Assembly (NCBI GenBank): GCA_021812735.1
Contig: JAKAMV010000208.1
Coordinates: 1-11,908, forward strand
DNA length: 11,908 nt
Source: Chloroflexota bacterium
GTDB lineage: Bacteria > Chloroflexota > Limnocylindria > Limnocylindrales > CSP1-4
Direction: 5' to 3'
Part shown: positions 1 to 7,269 of the stretch, in pieces
How the letters are laid out: each line of letters opens with the position of its first letter
Position numbering within the stretch: the stretch's first letter is position 1
Translations under genes and position numbers: made by a program
The notes under the pieces: model-generated
What the model saw: only the letters and a program-made list of their open reading frames with translations
Databases searched by the model: none
What the model was told of the DNA's origin: nothing

Positions 1-2
1 TC

Positions 3-56
3 CTCGCGCCGCGGCCCGCCACGGACGGCCGCCCCGAAGCCCGCGCGTCGGGCTGA
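3..56 (+). CDS. Possible 3' end of an upstream gene (truB-like position), partial
   Basis: A reading frame runs open from the window edge to a TGA at 54-56, and only two bases separate it from the ribF GTG. ribF has no visible Shine-Dalgarno sequence, so re-initiation after an upstream stop would explain how it is translated. In many bacteria the gene before ribF is truB (tRNA pseudouridine synthase). The 17 visible residues are Ala/Pro/Arg-rich and carry no recognisable motif, so both the existence and the identity of the gene rest on context alone. Confidence 0.25.
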   Translation, partial: LAPRPATDGRPEARASG

Positions 57-58
57 CC

Positions 59-841
59 GTGCGGATCGCCCGCGGCCTGGGCCGCCTGCACGCGTCCGAG
101 CACCCCGCCTTCGTCGTGGTCGGCGTGTTCGACGGGCTGCACCTCGGGCACCAGTACCTGCTCAACAACCTCGTCGAGCAGGCCGCCGCACGGGACGCCC
201 GGCCCATGGTCCTCACGTTCGACCACCATCCCGACGAGCTCATCACCGGGTCTGCGCCGCCGCTGCTGTGCGACCCGGACGAGCGCTTCGCGCGCATGGA
301 GGCGGCCGGCGTCGAGACCGTGGTGGTGGTCCACTTCGACCAGAGGATGCGCGAGACGAGCTACGACGCCTTCGTGGCGCAGCTGGCCGCCCGCGGGCCG
401 CTGGCCGGCTTCCTGATGACCCCGGACGCCGCGTTCGGCTACCAGCGCGGCGGGACGCCCGAATCGCTCGCCGCACTCGGTCGGGAGCAGGCGTTCGACG
501 TCGTCGTGATCCCGCCGTTCGAGCTGGACGGCCGACCCGTCCGGAGCACCGAGGTGCGCGCGTCGATCGCCGCCGGGGACCTGGACCTGGCGACGGCGCT
601 GCTCGGCCGGCTTCACACCGTGGTGGGCGAGGCCGCTCCGAGCGGGCAGGGGAGCGCCATCGGCTTCGCGCTGCCGGTTGCCCTGCTGCCGGACGGCCGC
701 TGGGAGGCCATGGTGGAGACCGACGACGTCGGCGAGTTCGCGATCGTCGAGCTGCGGGGCGGCCATCTCCAGGTGCCAGGCGCGGATCGAACTGGCCGGA
801 CCAGGGTGTCGTTCCTGCGTCGCGCGCCGGGCGGCGCCTGA
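59..841 (+). CDS. ribF: FAD synthetase (RibF-type) with a reduced riboflavin kinase region
   Basis: The N-terminal 185 residues form a nucleotidyltransferase-fold FMN adenylyltransferase, the domain that makes FAD from FMN and ATP. The first nucleotide-binding signature GVFDGLHLGH is at residues 22-31. FDHHP at 54-58 matches the family FDPHP segment. RSTEVR at 162-167, followed by GDLDLATALLGR, matches the second signature. Bifunctional RibF is usually about 300-320 residues, with a C-terminal riboflavin kinase barrel. Here only about 72 residues follow the LLGR segment. The kinase GFPTAN motif is replaced by GFALPVALL, and the middle of the barrel is missing, although the last strand (TRVSFLRR) is recognisable. 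FMN synthesis by this protein is therefore doubtful. The GTG start is chosen because the signature lies at the usual distance from it and a possible upstream stop ends two bases before. Its stop faces the end of the convergent sugar locus. Confidence 0.9.
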   Translation: MRIARGLGRLHASEHPAFVVVGVFDGLHLGHQYLLNNLVEQAAARDARPMVLTFDHHPDELITGSAPPLLCDPDERFARMEAAGVETVVVVHFDQRMRETSYDAFVAQLAARGPLAGFLMTPDAAFGYQRGGTPESLAALGREQAFDVVVIPPFELDGRPVRSTEVRASIAAGDLDLATALLGRLHTVVGEAAPSGQGSAIGFALPVALLPDGRWEAMVETDDVGEFAIVELRGGHLQVPGADRTGRTRVSFLRRAPGGA

Positions 842-855
842 GCGCCGGGCGGCGC
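824..855 (+). repeat. 14-bp GC direct repeat spanning the ribF stop codon
   Basis: GCGCCGGGCGGCGC occurs at 824-837 and again at 842-855, an 18-base period, with the TGA stop at 839-841 between the copies. Each copy can fold on itself (GCGCC-gggc-GGCGC), or the end of the first can pair with the start of the second around the loop CTGA. These folds exclude one another. No T-run follows. It may contribute to transcript ending between the convergent genes, but this is only a structural observation. Confidence 0.5.
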
Positions 856-899
856 GCCCAGGACGTGTCGCGGGCCGGGTGGTGGGCCAGAACCCGGAC

Positions 900-916
900 C
901 GCCCGGACACCGGGCG
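900..916 (-). terminator. Stem-loop at the end of the sugar-transport operon
   Basis: CGCCCGG (900-906) and CCGGGCG (910-916) form a perfect 7-bp stem with a 3-base loop, one base beyond the TAG stop of the distal lipoprotein gene. The hairpin is symmetric, so it could act on transcripts from either convergent strand. No T-tract follows on the minus strand. It could be a GC-rich terminator without U-run or a 3'-end stabiliser. Confidence 0.45.
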
Positions 917-917
917 C

Positions 918-2048
918 CTACCCGCACGGCGTGCCGAACTCGGCAGGGACACCAGCGCACAGATCCGCCCTCTGGACCCAGCCCGCGTCGAGGACGGCCT
1001 TGAGGCTGCTCTGCGTCACGACGGTGGGCTCGAGCAGGACCGACGTGTCGCTCGACACCGCGCCCGGCAGCGGGGACGGGCTCGCCGCGGGGAGGCGGCC
1101 GCGCTCCCGGCACAGCCTGAGGGCGGCAGCGCCAGCCGCCGCACCGAGCCTGCGCGGGTCGGGCCACGTGTCGACCACCTGCGTGCCCAGGGCGACGCGG
1201 CGGAGGCCGTCCAGATCAGCCCCGGCGCCCGCGACCGCCACGCCCGGCCTCGCGCCAGCGGGAAGGGCGGCCACCACCCCGCCGGCCAGCGCGTCGTTCT
1301 CGGCCAGCACAGCGGTCGGGCCGTCACCGGCCGCGAGGATCTGGCGCATCTCGCCCTGGGCGGCGGCCGGGTCCCAGTCGGGCGTGTAGACCTCGCCGAC
1401 GACCCGGACGGACGCCGGCGGCGCGCCGGCCGGCGGGATGCCGGCGTCCGTGTAGCCCTGGCGGATCTGGTCGGCAACCGGGTCGTCCTGCGCCCCCTTG
1501 ATGATCGCGAGCGCCGTTGGCGCCGCAGCCTTGAGCAGGGCCGCGGCCTGGACACGGCCGGCGGCGACGTTGTCGTAGGCGATCCGGACGGTGCCCGGAA
1601 CGTCGGCCGGCGCCTCGTACACGATGACCCCGAGGGCCGCCCGCTGGGCGGCCGCGACGTCGGCCCGCAGGGCGGTGTCGCTCCCCGGTGACGCGACGAT
1701 GACCACCTGGGCGCCCTCGGCGGCCAGCGACGCGATGTCGCCCAGCTGGGCCTGGGCGGACGACCTGGCATCGGACGCGATGTACCTGGCACCGCCGGCG
1801 TCGAGGGCGGCCTTGATGGCGGGCTCGTCCCACATCGCCCACCGCGCGGCGCGGTAGTCGAACCAGGCGACGCCGACCGTGCAGCCTGGCGGCGTCGAGA
1901 CCGCAGCGTCGGGGCCGCGCGCGGCGTTCTGGGTCGCGGACGCCGAGGGCGAGGAGGCGGGCGCAACGTGGCCGCAGGCGCCGACGGTTGACGCGATGGC
2001 GACGGCGAGGGCAAGGCGAAGCGGGCTCGTGGACCGGCCGAGGCCCAC
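918..2048 (-). CDS. Second, divergent XylF-like sugar-binding lipoprotein
   Basis: This is a predicted extracytoplasmic solute-binding lipoprotein of 376 residues from the GTG at 2048. It has a basic start, a hydrophobic stretch LALAVAIAS and the lipobox STVGAC with Cys25, followed by a Ser/Ala/Pro linker to about residue 55 and a periplasmic-binding-protein type I fold. It aligns along its length with the first binding protein of this locus. Shared elements are AYDN (158-161, SFDN in XylF), END (250-252) and the C-terminal ADLC. Segments that contact sugar in XylF differ: YDR has become YEA (144-146), GQDADL has become GAGADL (274-279), and YKP is lost at about 293-297. It lies 53 bases after the permease gene. 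No Shine-Dalgarno sequence is visible before the GTG, and no in-frame ATG fits, so the start is uncertain. It may bind a different ligand, act as an accessory or sensory lipoprotein, or be a decaying paralogue. Confidence 0.82.
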   Translation of the reverse strand: MGLGRSTSPLRLALAVAIASTVGACGHVAPASSPSASATQNAARGPDAAVSTPPGCTVGVAWFDYRAARWAMWDEPAIKAALDAGGARYIASDARSSAQAQLGDIASLAAEGAQVVIVASPGSDTALRADVAAAQRAALGVIVYEAPADVPGTVRIAYDNVAAGRVQAAALLKAAAPTALAIIKGAQDDPVADQIRQGYTDAGIPPAGAPPASVRVVGEVYTPDWDPAAAQGEMRQILAAGDGPTAVLAENDALAGGVVAALPAGARPGVAVAGAGADLDGLRRVALGTQVVDTWPDPRRLGAAAGAAALRLCRERGRLPAASPSPLPGAVSSDTSVLLEPTVVTQSSLKAVLDAGWVQRADLCAGVPAEFGTPCG

Positions 2049-2101
2049 GAGCCCGTATCTGCGCCGCGGCCCGATCGCGCCGCGCCCGGGACCGTCCGCG
2101 G

Positions 2102-3439
2102 TCAGGCCCGCGCCAAGCTTCCGGAGGACCGCCGCGAGAGCGAGTCCACGCTCACGGCGGCCAGCAGGACCAGCCCCGTGATCATGAGCTGCCATTGGAT
2201 GTCGAGGCCCAGCAGGTAGAGCCCGTTGTAGATGGCGCCGATGACCAGGCCCCCGAGCACCCCGTGGATGGCCCGGCCACGGCCGCCCGACAGGCTGGTG
2301 CCGCCGATGACCGCCGCGGCCACCGCGTAGAGGACGAGCTGGCCGCCGTTGATGTTGGTGTTCATCGCGCCCTGCTGGGAGAGGTAGATGATGCCGGCCA
2401 CGCCGGATGTCGCGGAGCAGAGCACGAAGGCGAGGGTCCGGACGCGCGCCACGCTGATCCCGGCCCGCCTGGCGGCCTCGGGGTTGCCGCCGACGGCGTA
2501 GATGTGGCGGCCGAACTGCGACCGCTCGAGCAGCACCGTCCACGCGGCCAGCACGGCGAGCACGAGGGGCACCACCCAGGGAACGCCGATGATGGGCAGG
2601 ATGACGCCGCGATTGATGTTGCAGATCGCGACGACGGCGACGCCCGCGATGGCGACGAAGGCGATCTTGGCGACGGTCAGGCCGACCGGCGAGGCGACGA
2701 GGCCGCTCCGTCGCCGGCCCGCGTCGCGGAGCCACAGGATCGCGCCGAGCAGGACGGCGATGACCACCAGCCCCGCCCAGCTGATCGCCGGGTCGATGTA
2801 GCTGTAGACGATGCCGTAGAGTGCCTGCTGGTTGCCCAGCACGCTGGACGAGATCCCGACGCTGCCAGCCGTGCCCAGGATCTGGATCATGACCCCGAAC
2901 CAGATCAGGTAGCCCGCCAGGGTCACGATGAACGCCGGCATCCGGAGGCGGGTGATGATGGTGCCCTGGAACCACCCGATCACGGCCGCCACGAGCACGC
3001 CGGCGACCATCGCGAGCGGCCACGGCCAGTCCCAGCCGGGCTGGACGAGCTGGCCCGTGACGATGCCGCCGATGGCGGCCACGTACCCGATCGACAGGTC
3101 GATCTCGCCCAGCAGGAGGACGAACCCCTCGCCGATCGCGAGGACCATGAACACGGCGCTCTGGTCGAACAGGTTGACGAGGTTCGCGGGCGTCAGGAAG
3201 ACGTGGTTGGGGCTGACCACGGCGAAGATCAGCGTGACCGACACGAGCGCGAAGATGACCGGCAGCACGCCGGCGTCGCCACCGCGCACGCGCGCCCACC
3301 AGGCGCTCAGGTACTGGCTCAGAGAACCGGCGACGATCTCGGGCGGAACGATGTCGACCTTCGCGGCGGTGAGGTCCGCTGCCTCAGGCGCAGGCGCGGC
3401 GTCAGACCCGGCGCCACCCTGGGAGTCGATCCCGGACAT
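2102..3439 (-). CDS. xylH: Sugar ABC transporter permease, XylH/RbsC family
   Basis: This is the integral membrane subunit of a carbohydrate-uptake (CUT2) ABC transporter. It has 445 residues, longer than RbsC (about 320) and in the range of XylH-type permeases. A soluble Ala/Pro-rich N-terminus of about 55 residues precedes roughly ten hydrophobic segments, for example at 58-76, 95-110, 141-156, 168-188, 221-237, 256-273 and 287-304. Family motifs are GEIDLSIG (111-118), AVGGNPEAARRAGI (315-328) and GGTSLSGGRGRAIHG (379-393). The ATG lies 3 bases after the ATPase stop, with GGGAGGA about 9 bases upstream, so the two are translationally linked. Pentose, most simply xylose, is the likely substrate class because of the XylF-like partner. 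This is inference and not proven by the permease itself. Confidence 0.9.
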   Translation of the reverse strand: MSGIDSQGGAGSDAAPAPEAADLTAAKVDIVPPEIVAGSLSQYLSAWWARVRGGDAGVLPVIFALVSVTLIFAVVSPNHVFLTPANLVNLFDQSAVFMVLAIGEGFVLLLGEIDLSIGYVAAIGGIVTGQLVQPGWDWPWPLAMVAGVLVAAVIGWFQGTIITRLRMPAFIVTLAGYLIWFGVMIQILGTAGSVGISSSVLGNQQALYGIVYSYIDPAISWAGLVVIAVLLGAILWLRDAGRRRSGLVASPVGLTVAKIAFVAIAGVAVVAICNINRGVILPIIGVPWVVPLVLAVLAAWTVLLERSQFGRHIYAVGGNPEAARRAGISVARVRTLAFVLCSATSGVAGIIYLSQQGAMNTNINGGQLVLYAVAAAVIGGTSLSGGRGRAIHGVLGGLVIGAIYNGLYLLGLDIQWQLMITGLVLLAAVSVDSLSRRSSGSLARA

Positions 3440-3442
3440 CGG

Positions 3443-4291
3443 CTAGTTCCTCCCGCCAGCGGCGGACTGCCCGTTGACAGCCCGGCTGGACACGCCCGTC
3501 GTCATGTAGTCCACGACGCTCTGGCGGTCGAATGCGCTGACCTTGTCCTGGGCGACCATGCGCCCGAGCCGTAGCACCGCGATCCGGTCGGCCACCTCGA
3601 ACACGTCGTTGAGGTTGTGCGAGATGACCATCACGGCGAGGCCGTGGTCCTTGAGGCGCAGGATGAGGTCGAGCACCATTCGCGTCTGGGCGACGCCGAG
3701 GGCCGCGGTTGGCTCGTCGAGCATGACCAGCTTGGAGTTCCACATGACCGCCTTGGCGACGGCCACCGCCTGGCGCTGGCCGCCCGACAGGGTCGCCACC
3801 GGCTGGCGGATCGAGCGCACGGTGGTCACCCGGAGGCTCGCGAGGGTCTCCTTCGCGGCGCGCTCCATCGAGTCCTCGTCGAGCAGGCCCCGGTGCAGGC
3901 GCTCGCGGCCGAGGAACATGTTCTGGACGATGTCGAGGTTGTCCGCGAGCGCGAGGTCCTGGTAGACGGTCTCGATCCCCAGCGCCGCGGAGTCCTTCGG
4001 GTTGCGGATGTGGACCCGGTGGCCCTCCCACCAGACCTCGCCCTCGTCCACCTGGTGGATGCCGGCGATCGACTTGGTGAGGACCGACTTGCCGGCGCCG
4101 TTGTCGCCGCACAGGGCGGTCACCTGACCCTTGGGCAGGTCGAGGTCGACGCCATAGAGCGCCTGGACGGCGCCGAAGCGCTTGCTGATGCCGCGCAGCC
4201 GGAGCAGGGGCTCCTGGCCGGGCGACCCTCGAGTGCCCGGTCCGCCGGGATGGGCCGTCTGGTTGGGATTCGGCTGTGACATCACGTCCAT
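3443..4291 (-). CDS. Sugar ABC transporter ATP-binding protein, single NBD
   Basis: This cytoplasmic ATPase energises the adjacent permease. It has 282 residues and one nucleotide-binding domain: Walker A GDNGAGKS (62-69), Q-loop Gln111, signature LSGGQRQ (168-174), Walker B KLVMLDE with Glu193, and switch His225 in ISHN. E. coli XylG and RbsA carry two fused NBDs, so this is the half-size type seen in many high-GC and FrcA-like systems, presumably working as a homodimer. About 28 disordered residues precede the first strand. The ATG at 4291 is chosen because AGGAGG (4297-4302 on the complement) lies 5 bases upstream. An in-frame ATG nine bases downstream has poorer spacing. It is second in the transport operon, 92 bases after xylF, and almost abuts the permease gene. 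Confidence 0.92.
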   Translation of the reverse strand: MDVMSQPNPNQTAHPGGPGTRGSPGQEPLLRLRGISKRFGAVQALYGVDLDLPKGQVTALCGDNGAGKSVLTKSIAGIHQVDEGEVWWEGHRVHIRNPKDSAALGIETVYQDLALADNLDIVQNMFLGRERLHRGLLDEDSMERAAKETLASLRVTTVRSIRQPVATLSGGQRQAVAVAKAVMWNSKLVMLDEPTAALGVAQTRMVLDLILRLKDHGLAVMVISHNLNDVFEVADRIAVLRLGRMVAQDKVSAFDRQSVVDYMTTGVSSRAVNGQSAAGGRN

Positions 4292-4335
4292 CCCATCCTC
4301 CTGCGCGATGCCCGTGGCGCGGGCGCGTGGATGGA

Positions 4336-4356
4336 CGCCCGCGCGAGGCGCGGGCG
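4336..4356 (-). promoter_or_regulatory. Intercistronic GC hairpin between xylF and the ATPase gene
   Basis: CGCCCGCGC (4336-4344) and GCGCGGGCG (4348-4356) form a perfect 9-bp stem with a 3-base loop in the 92-base gap between the binding-protein stop and the ATPase start. A third copy of GCGCGGGCG just upstream (about 4317-4325) could compete for the same arm. No U-run follows. Hairpins at this position in binding-protein operons commonly stabilise the upstream message or attenuate downstream transcription, giving more binding protein than ATPase. That role is inferred from position. Confidence 0.5.
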
Positions 4357-4383
4357 CCCATCGTCAGACTCCGGCGGAGCGGC

Positions 4384-5688
4384 CTACTGGATGCCGGCCG
4401 CGGTGCAGACGGACTGACCCACTGCGGTGCAGAGGTCGGACACGGACACGAACTTGTCCTTGATGACCGTCGACTCCATGTTCGCCGCGTTCACCCACAT
4501 CGGGGTGAGCAGGAGCGCCGGCTCGGTGGTCGCCGGGTTCTTGGGGTCGGTGGTGGTGCCGTTGAGGAGGGAGGCCGGCGGGGTCTGGCCCGCGCGCAGG
4601 TAGGTGGCCAGGGCCACGGCGGCCTGGGCCTCGAGGTAGATCGGCTTGTAGACGGAGCCGCACTGCCAGCCCTGGAGCACGTACTCCATGCCCTGGAGCG
4701 TGGCGTCCTGGCCGGTGGTGGGGATCTTCTTGGCGGGCACTCCGGCGGCCTTGAGGGCCGTGATCACCGCGCCGGCGAGGCCGTCGTTGGCCTCGATCGT
4801 GGCGTTGATGTCCTTGTGCGCCGTGAACGCCTGCTGGAAGATGGCGCCGCCCTTGGCGTTGTCCCAGCCGGGGGCGATCTGCTCGCCGACGAGCGTCATG
4901 CCCTGGCTGTTGGTCGTGCCGGCCTTGACCTGCGCGACAGCCTGGCCCCAGACCACGGAGTTGTAGCCCTTGGCGAAGTCGATCGCGTTCGGGTCGGTGT
5001 CCTGGCCGCCGTCGACCGTGAACACCTTCGGGCTCTTGACGCCCCAGTCGGTGACGCACTGCATGAAGCCCTGGCCGATCAGCTTGCCGACCTGCACGTT
5101 GTCGAAGCTGACGTAGTACGTGGTGGACCCCTGGAAGGTGGCCCGGTCGTAGCTGATCATCGGGATGCCGGCCGCAGCGGCGGCGGCCTGGATCTGGTTG
5201 CCGGTCGTGCTGTCGATCGGGTCGACGAGCAGGACCTTGGCACCAGCGGTGATCGCAGCCTGGGCGAGGGCCAGCTCAGTGGTCGTCGTGCCCGCCGCGT
5301 TCTGGATCGAGTAGTCAGACGACGCGTAGCCGGCCGCGTCGAAGGCCTGCTTGAGGTACGGCTGGTCGTATGCCGTGTACCGGGCCGACGAGGTCGTGTC
5401 CGGGAGGATGACCGCGACGCTGCCGGTGCCCGCGTCGTGGATGCTCTTGAGCTGGGCCATCGCCGAGAAGCTGGCGTCGAACGACGCCGGGGTCAGGTTG
5501 GCCGTGGCGGCCGACGCGGACGGGGCCGTGGACGCGGAGGCGGACGGCGCCGCGGATGCGGTGGCCGGGGCCGTGGACGGGACCGCCGTCGGGGCCGCCG
5601 TCGGCGACGGGGTCGCCGAGCTGCCCGAGCATGCCGCCGTGAGCACCATGACGGCGCCAGCGGCCGCTGCGAACTTGCGGATGTTCAT
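4384..5688 (-). CDS. xylF: XylF-like sugar-binding lipoprotein
   Basis: This is the extracytoplasmic solute-binding subunit that delivers sugar to the permease. From the ATG at 5688 it has 434 residues. The signal peptide MNIRKFAAAAGAVMVLTAAC has the lipobox LTAAC with Cys20. A Ser/Thr/Ala/Pro linker follows to about residue 65, then a type I periplasmic-binding fold. XylF-like landmarks are YDR (180-182), YVSFDNVQVG (192-201), AND (300-302), TGQDA (325-329), VYKPI (346-350) and a C-terminal LLLTPMWV (392-399). These agree well with E. coli XylF, so xylose or a related pentose is the best guess. AGGAGGAG (5698-5705 on the complement) supports the start at 5688. An in-frame ATG 13 codons upstream would spoil the signal peptide. 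It lies 160 bases after the ROK gene, with an inverted repeat in between. Confidence 0.9.
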   Translation of the reverse strand: MNIRKFAAAAGAVMVLTAACSGSSATPSPTAAPTAVPSTAPATASAAPSASASTAPSASAATANLTPASFDASFSAMAQLKSIHDAGTGSVAVILPDTTSSARYTAYDQPYLKQAFDAAGYASSDYSIQNAAGTTTTELALAQAAITAGAKVLLVDPIDSTTGNQIQAAAAAAGIPMISYDRATFQGSTTYYVSFDNVQVGKLIGQGFMQCVTDWGVKSPKVFTVDGGQDTDPNAIDFAKGYNSVVWGQAVAQVKAGTTNSQGMTLVGEQIAPGWDNAKGGAIFQQAFTAHKDINATIEANDGLAGAVITALKAAGVPAKKIPTTGQDATLQGMEYVLQGWQCGSVYKPIYLEAQAAVALATYLRAGQTPPASLLNGTTTDPKNPATTEPALLLTPMWVNAANMESTVIKDKFVSVSDLCTAVGQSVCTAAGIQ

Positions 5689-5710
5689 GCGCTGGGACTC
5701 CTCCTGCAAC

Positions 5711-5740
5711 TGACGGCCTGCGGACATCGCAGGCCTGTCA
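5711..5740 (-). promoter_or_regulatory. Inverted repeat in front of xylF, candidate ROK operator or leader hairpin
   Basis: GGCCTGCG and CGCAGGCC form a perfect 8-bp inverted repeat around GACAT. It is extended by TGAC on the left and, after one unpaired base, GTCA on the right. It lies just upstream of the xylF Shine-Dalgarno sequence. The 9-mer GGCCTGTCA (5732-5740) also occurs at 7137-7145 in the large dyad of the ROK gene promoter. The shared half-site suggests binding of the same repressor. The perfect stem would also fold in RNA and may affect the leader. A weak -10-like TAGCCT lies upstream on the minus strand (5773-5778), without a convincing -35. Confidence 0.5.
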
Positions 5741-5848
5741 CGCTCTTGCGTGCACCTTCAACACCGCCGCACAGGCTACTGCGGATGCTCCTCTCGGTCT
5801 TCCAGCCCCCATTGAGAGGTTGGTCGTGCGGCGGGTGCGGTTGCCATT

Positions 5849-7084
5849 TCAGGCGCTCGCCAGCTGGACGAGCGCGCCCCGGGACCCCAGCCGGGTCGCC
5901 GGGTCTGCGAGAACCGGCTCGAGCGCGACCTCCGCCGCTCCGAGGAGCGGCGCATCGACGCCGAGCGTGGCCGGCACGACGCGCACCATGGCGCGGGGGG
6001 CCGGCAGCGAGTGGCGTTCAAGCTCGTCCCAGATCACCTGCCTCGCGTACGGGTGGAGGCGGCCGAAGACGCCGCCGAGCACCACCATCCTGGGGTTGAA
6101 GGTGTTGACGAGTCCGCCCAGGCCGACGCCCAGCGTCCGGGCCGTCGCCTCGATCGCCTGCAGCGCCGCCGTGTCGCCGGCATCGGCCGCGGCGAACAGC
6201 CTGTCGAGGCCCTCGGTGCCGGCGTCGCGCGGCAGCCCGGCGCGCGCGAGGAGGGCGCCGCCGCCGATCTGGGTCTCCCAGCAGCCCACGGAGCCGCATC
6301 GACAGGTGGTGCCGTCCGCGGTGACCGGGAAGTGCCCGATCTCGCCGGCATACCCGGCGGCACCCGCGAGCGGGCGGCCGTCGACGAGGATCCCGCTGCC
6401 GACGCCCGCCTCGCCGTGGACGTAGATGACGTCGTCGACGCCGATCGCCGCGCCGCGACGGTGCTCCGCGAGCACGCCGAGGTCGGCTTCGTTGCGCACG
6501 ACCACCGCGACGTGCCAGCCGAGCCGGGTCGTCAGCAGCGCACCGAGCGGCACGCCGGACCAGCCGAGGTTCGGGGCCGTCTCGACCAGGCCGTCACGGC
6601 TGCGCACGACCCCGGCGACTGCGACGCCGACCGAGACCACCGCCCCCCCGTCGGGTCGGCCGCCAGGCAGGCGGTCGAGCAGGGTCACGAGGTCGTCGAC
6701 GATGGCGTTGACGCCGTCGTGCCCTCGCGGCCGGTCCGCCCGGGCCACGCCGAGGACGACGCCGCCCAGCCCGACGATGGCGGCCGACAGCGAATCCACG
6801 CCGATCGAGAAGGCGACGGCGATCGCGGCGCCGGGCACGAGGCTGACCTCTGGGGAGGGACGGCCCGGGCGGCCGTGGCGCACCGCCCGGTCCTCGGTTG
6901 CGAGACCGGCGGCCGTCAACTCCCCGACGAGCACGCGGATGGCGCTGCGCGTCAGGCCCGTGTGGGCGACCAGGTCCGAGCGAGACTGCCGACCGCTCTC
7001 GTGGAGCGTGCGGACGATGGCGCTCAGGTTGGCGCGCCGGACCGTCTCACTGCGCTGGCCGAGGTCGCGCCGGGTCGATCGCAC
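5849..7084 (-). CDS. ROK-family transcriptional repressor (XylR/NagC type)
   Basis: This is a DNA-binding sugar-responsive repressor of 411 residues from the GTG at 7084. A winged helix-turn-helix spans about residues 15-65 ([22 protein letters not shown]) and is followed by a ROK domain. The zinc motif GEIGHF...[10 protein letters not shown] is complete: His251, Cys261, Cys263, Cys268. The kinase-type DxGGT ATP motif is absent. The segment that is NDA in ROK sugar kinases reads NEA (198-200), so this is a repressor rather than a kinase. GGGAGG lies 12 bases before the GTG. A TTG at 7108 would add eight residues but has no ribosome-binding site. The gene leads the sugar locus and diverges from rpsO. 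Bacillus XylR belongs to the same family, which fits a xylose locus. The inducer is inferred from context only. Confidence 0.92.
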   Translation of the reverse strand: MRSTRRDLGQRSETVRRANLSAIVRTLHESGRQSRSDLVAHTGLTRSAIRVLVGELTAAGLATEDRAVRHGRPGRPSPEVSLVPGAAIAVAFSIGVDSLSAAIVGLGGVVLGVARADRPRGHDGVNAIVDDLVTLLDRLPGGRPDGGAVVSVGVAVAGVVRSRDGLVETAPNLGWSGVPLGALLTTRLGWHVAVVVRNEADLGVLAEHRRGAAIGVDDVIYVHGEAGVGSGILVDGRPLAGAAGYAGEIGHFPVTADGTTCRCGSVGCWETQIGGGALLARAGLPRDAGTEGLDRLFAAADAGDTAALQAIEATARTLGVGLGGLVNTFNPRMVVLGGVFGRLHPYARQVIWDELERHSLPAPRAMVRVVPATLGVDAPLLGAAEVALEPVLADPATRLGSRGALVQLASA

Positions 7085-7110
7085 CGAGTTTGTGTTCCTC
7101 CCGCTCAAAT

Positions 7111-7147
7111 CTTGTCAGGCTTACGCCTCGCGGCGTGGCCTGTCAAG
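7111..7147 (-). promoter_or_regulatory. ROK gene promoter embedded in a large dyad (candidate autoregulatory operator)
   Basis: CTTGTCAGGC-TT-ACGCC (7111-7127) faces GGCGT-G-GCCTGTCAAG (7132-7147) around TCGC. The arms have about 15 pairs, broken by one mismatch and one extra base. On the minus strand the right arm contains a consensus -35 TTGACA (7141-7146). TAAGCC, a weak -10, lies 17 bases on (7118-7123), and a start site near 7111 would leave a leader of about 27 bases to the GTG. A repressor on this dyad would cover the whole core promoter. It shares GGCCTGTCA with the repeat in front of xylF. Confidence 0.6.
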
Positions 7148-7230
7148 TCGCGCCCTCGGACGGGCAGGCCGGGGATCGCGGCGGCGGCCGCGGGCGGGGC
7201 GCGATGCGCCAGGGCGAGACCAGGCTGGAC

Positions 7231-7269
7231 TTGTGCGATCTCTGACCGGCCTGCTATCCTCCGCCGGTC
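7231..7269 (+). promoter_or_regulatory. Candidate promoter of rpsO-pnp with a dyad around the -10
   Basis: TTGTGC (7231-7236) and an extended -10 TGCTATCCT (TATCCT at 7255-7260) are separated by 18 bases, with initiation expected near 7267. That leaves a leader of about 50 bases before rpsO. The -10 sits inside a perfect 7-bp inverted repeat, GACCGGC (7244-7250) and GCCGGTC (7263-7269), so a DNA-binding protein could control it. The assignment is by motif only. A similar TGGTATACT lies ahead of asd. Confidence 0.5.

Noticed and set aside
2049..3299. Upstream extension of the distal binding-protein frame through the permease gene (fusion protein)
   Set aside because: The upstream part reads as Arg/Gly/His-rich out-of-frame permease sequence. 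A signal peptide and lipobox begin only at about 2048, so the open extension is a GC artefact.
5790..5819. CCTCTC/GAGAGG inverted repeat after the ROK gene as a terminator
   Set aside because: The stem is only 6 bp with an 18-base loop and no T-run. It is too weak to call.
4276..6099. Long plus-strand frame with Gly/Arg repeats opposite xylF
   Set aside because: The repeats are the complement of the Ser/Ala/Thr/Pro lipoprotein linker and the rest lacks any motif. The minus strand encodes a clear binding protein.
5849..7084. ROK protein as a sugar kinase
   Set aside because: It has an N-terminal helix-turn-helix, lacks the DxGGT ATP motif, and has NEA where kinases have the catalytic NDA.
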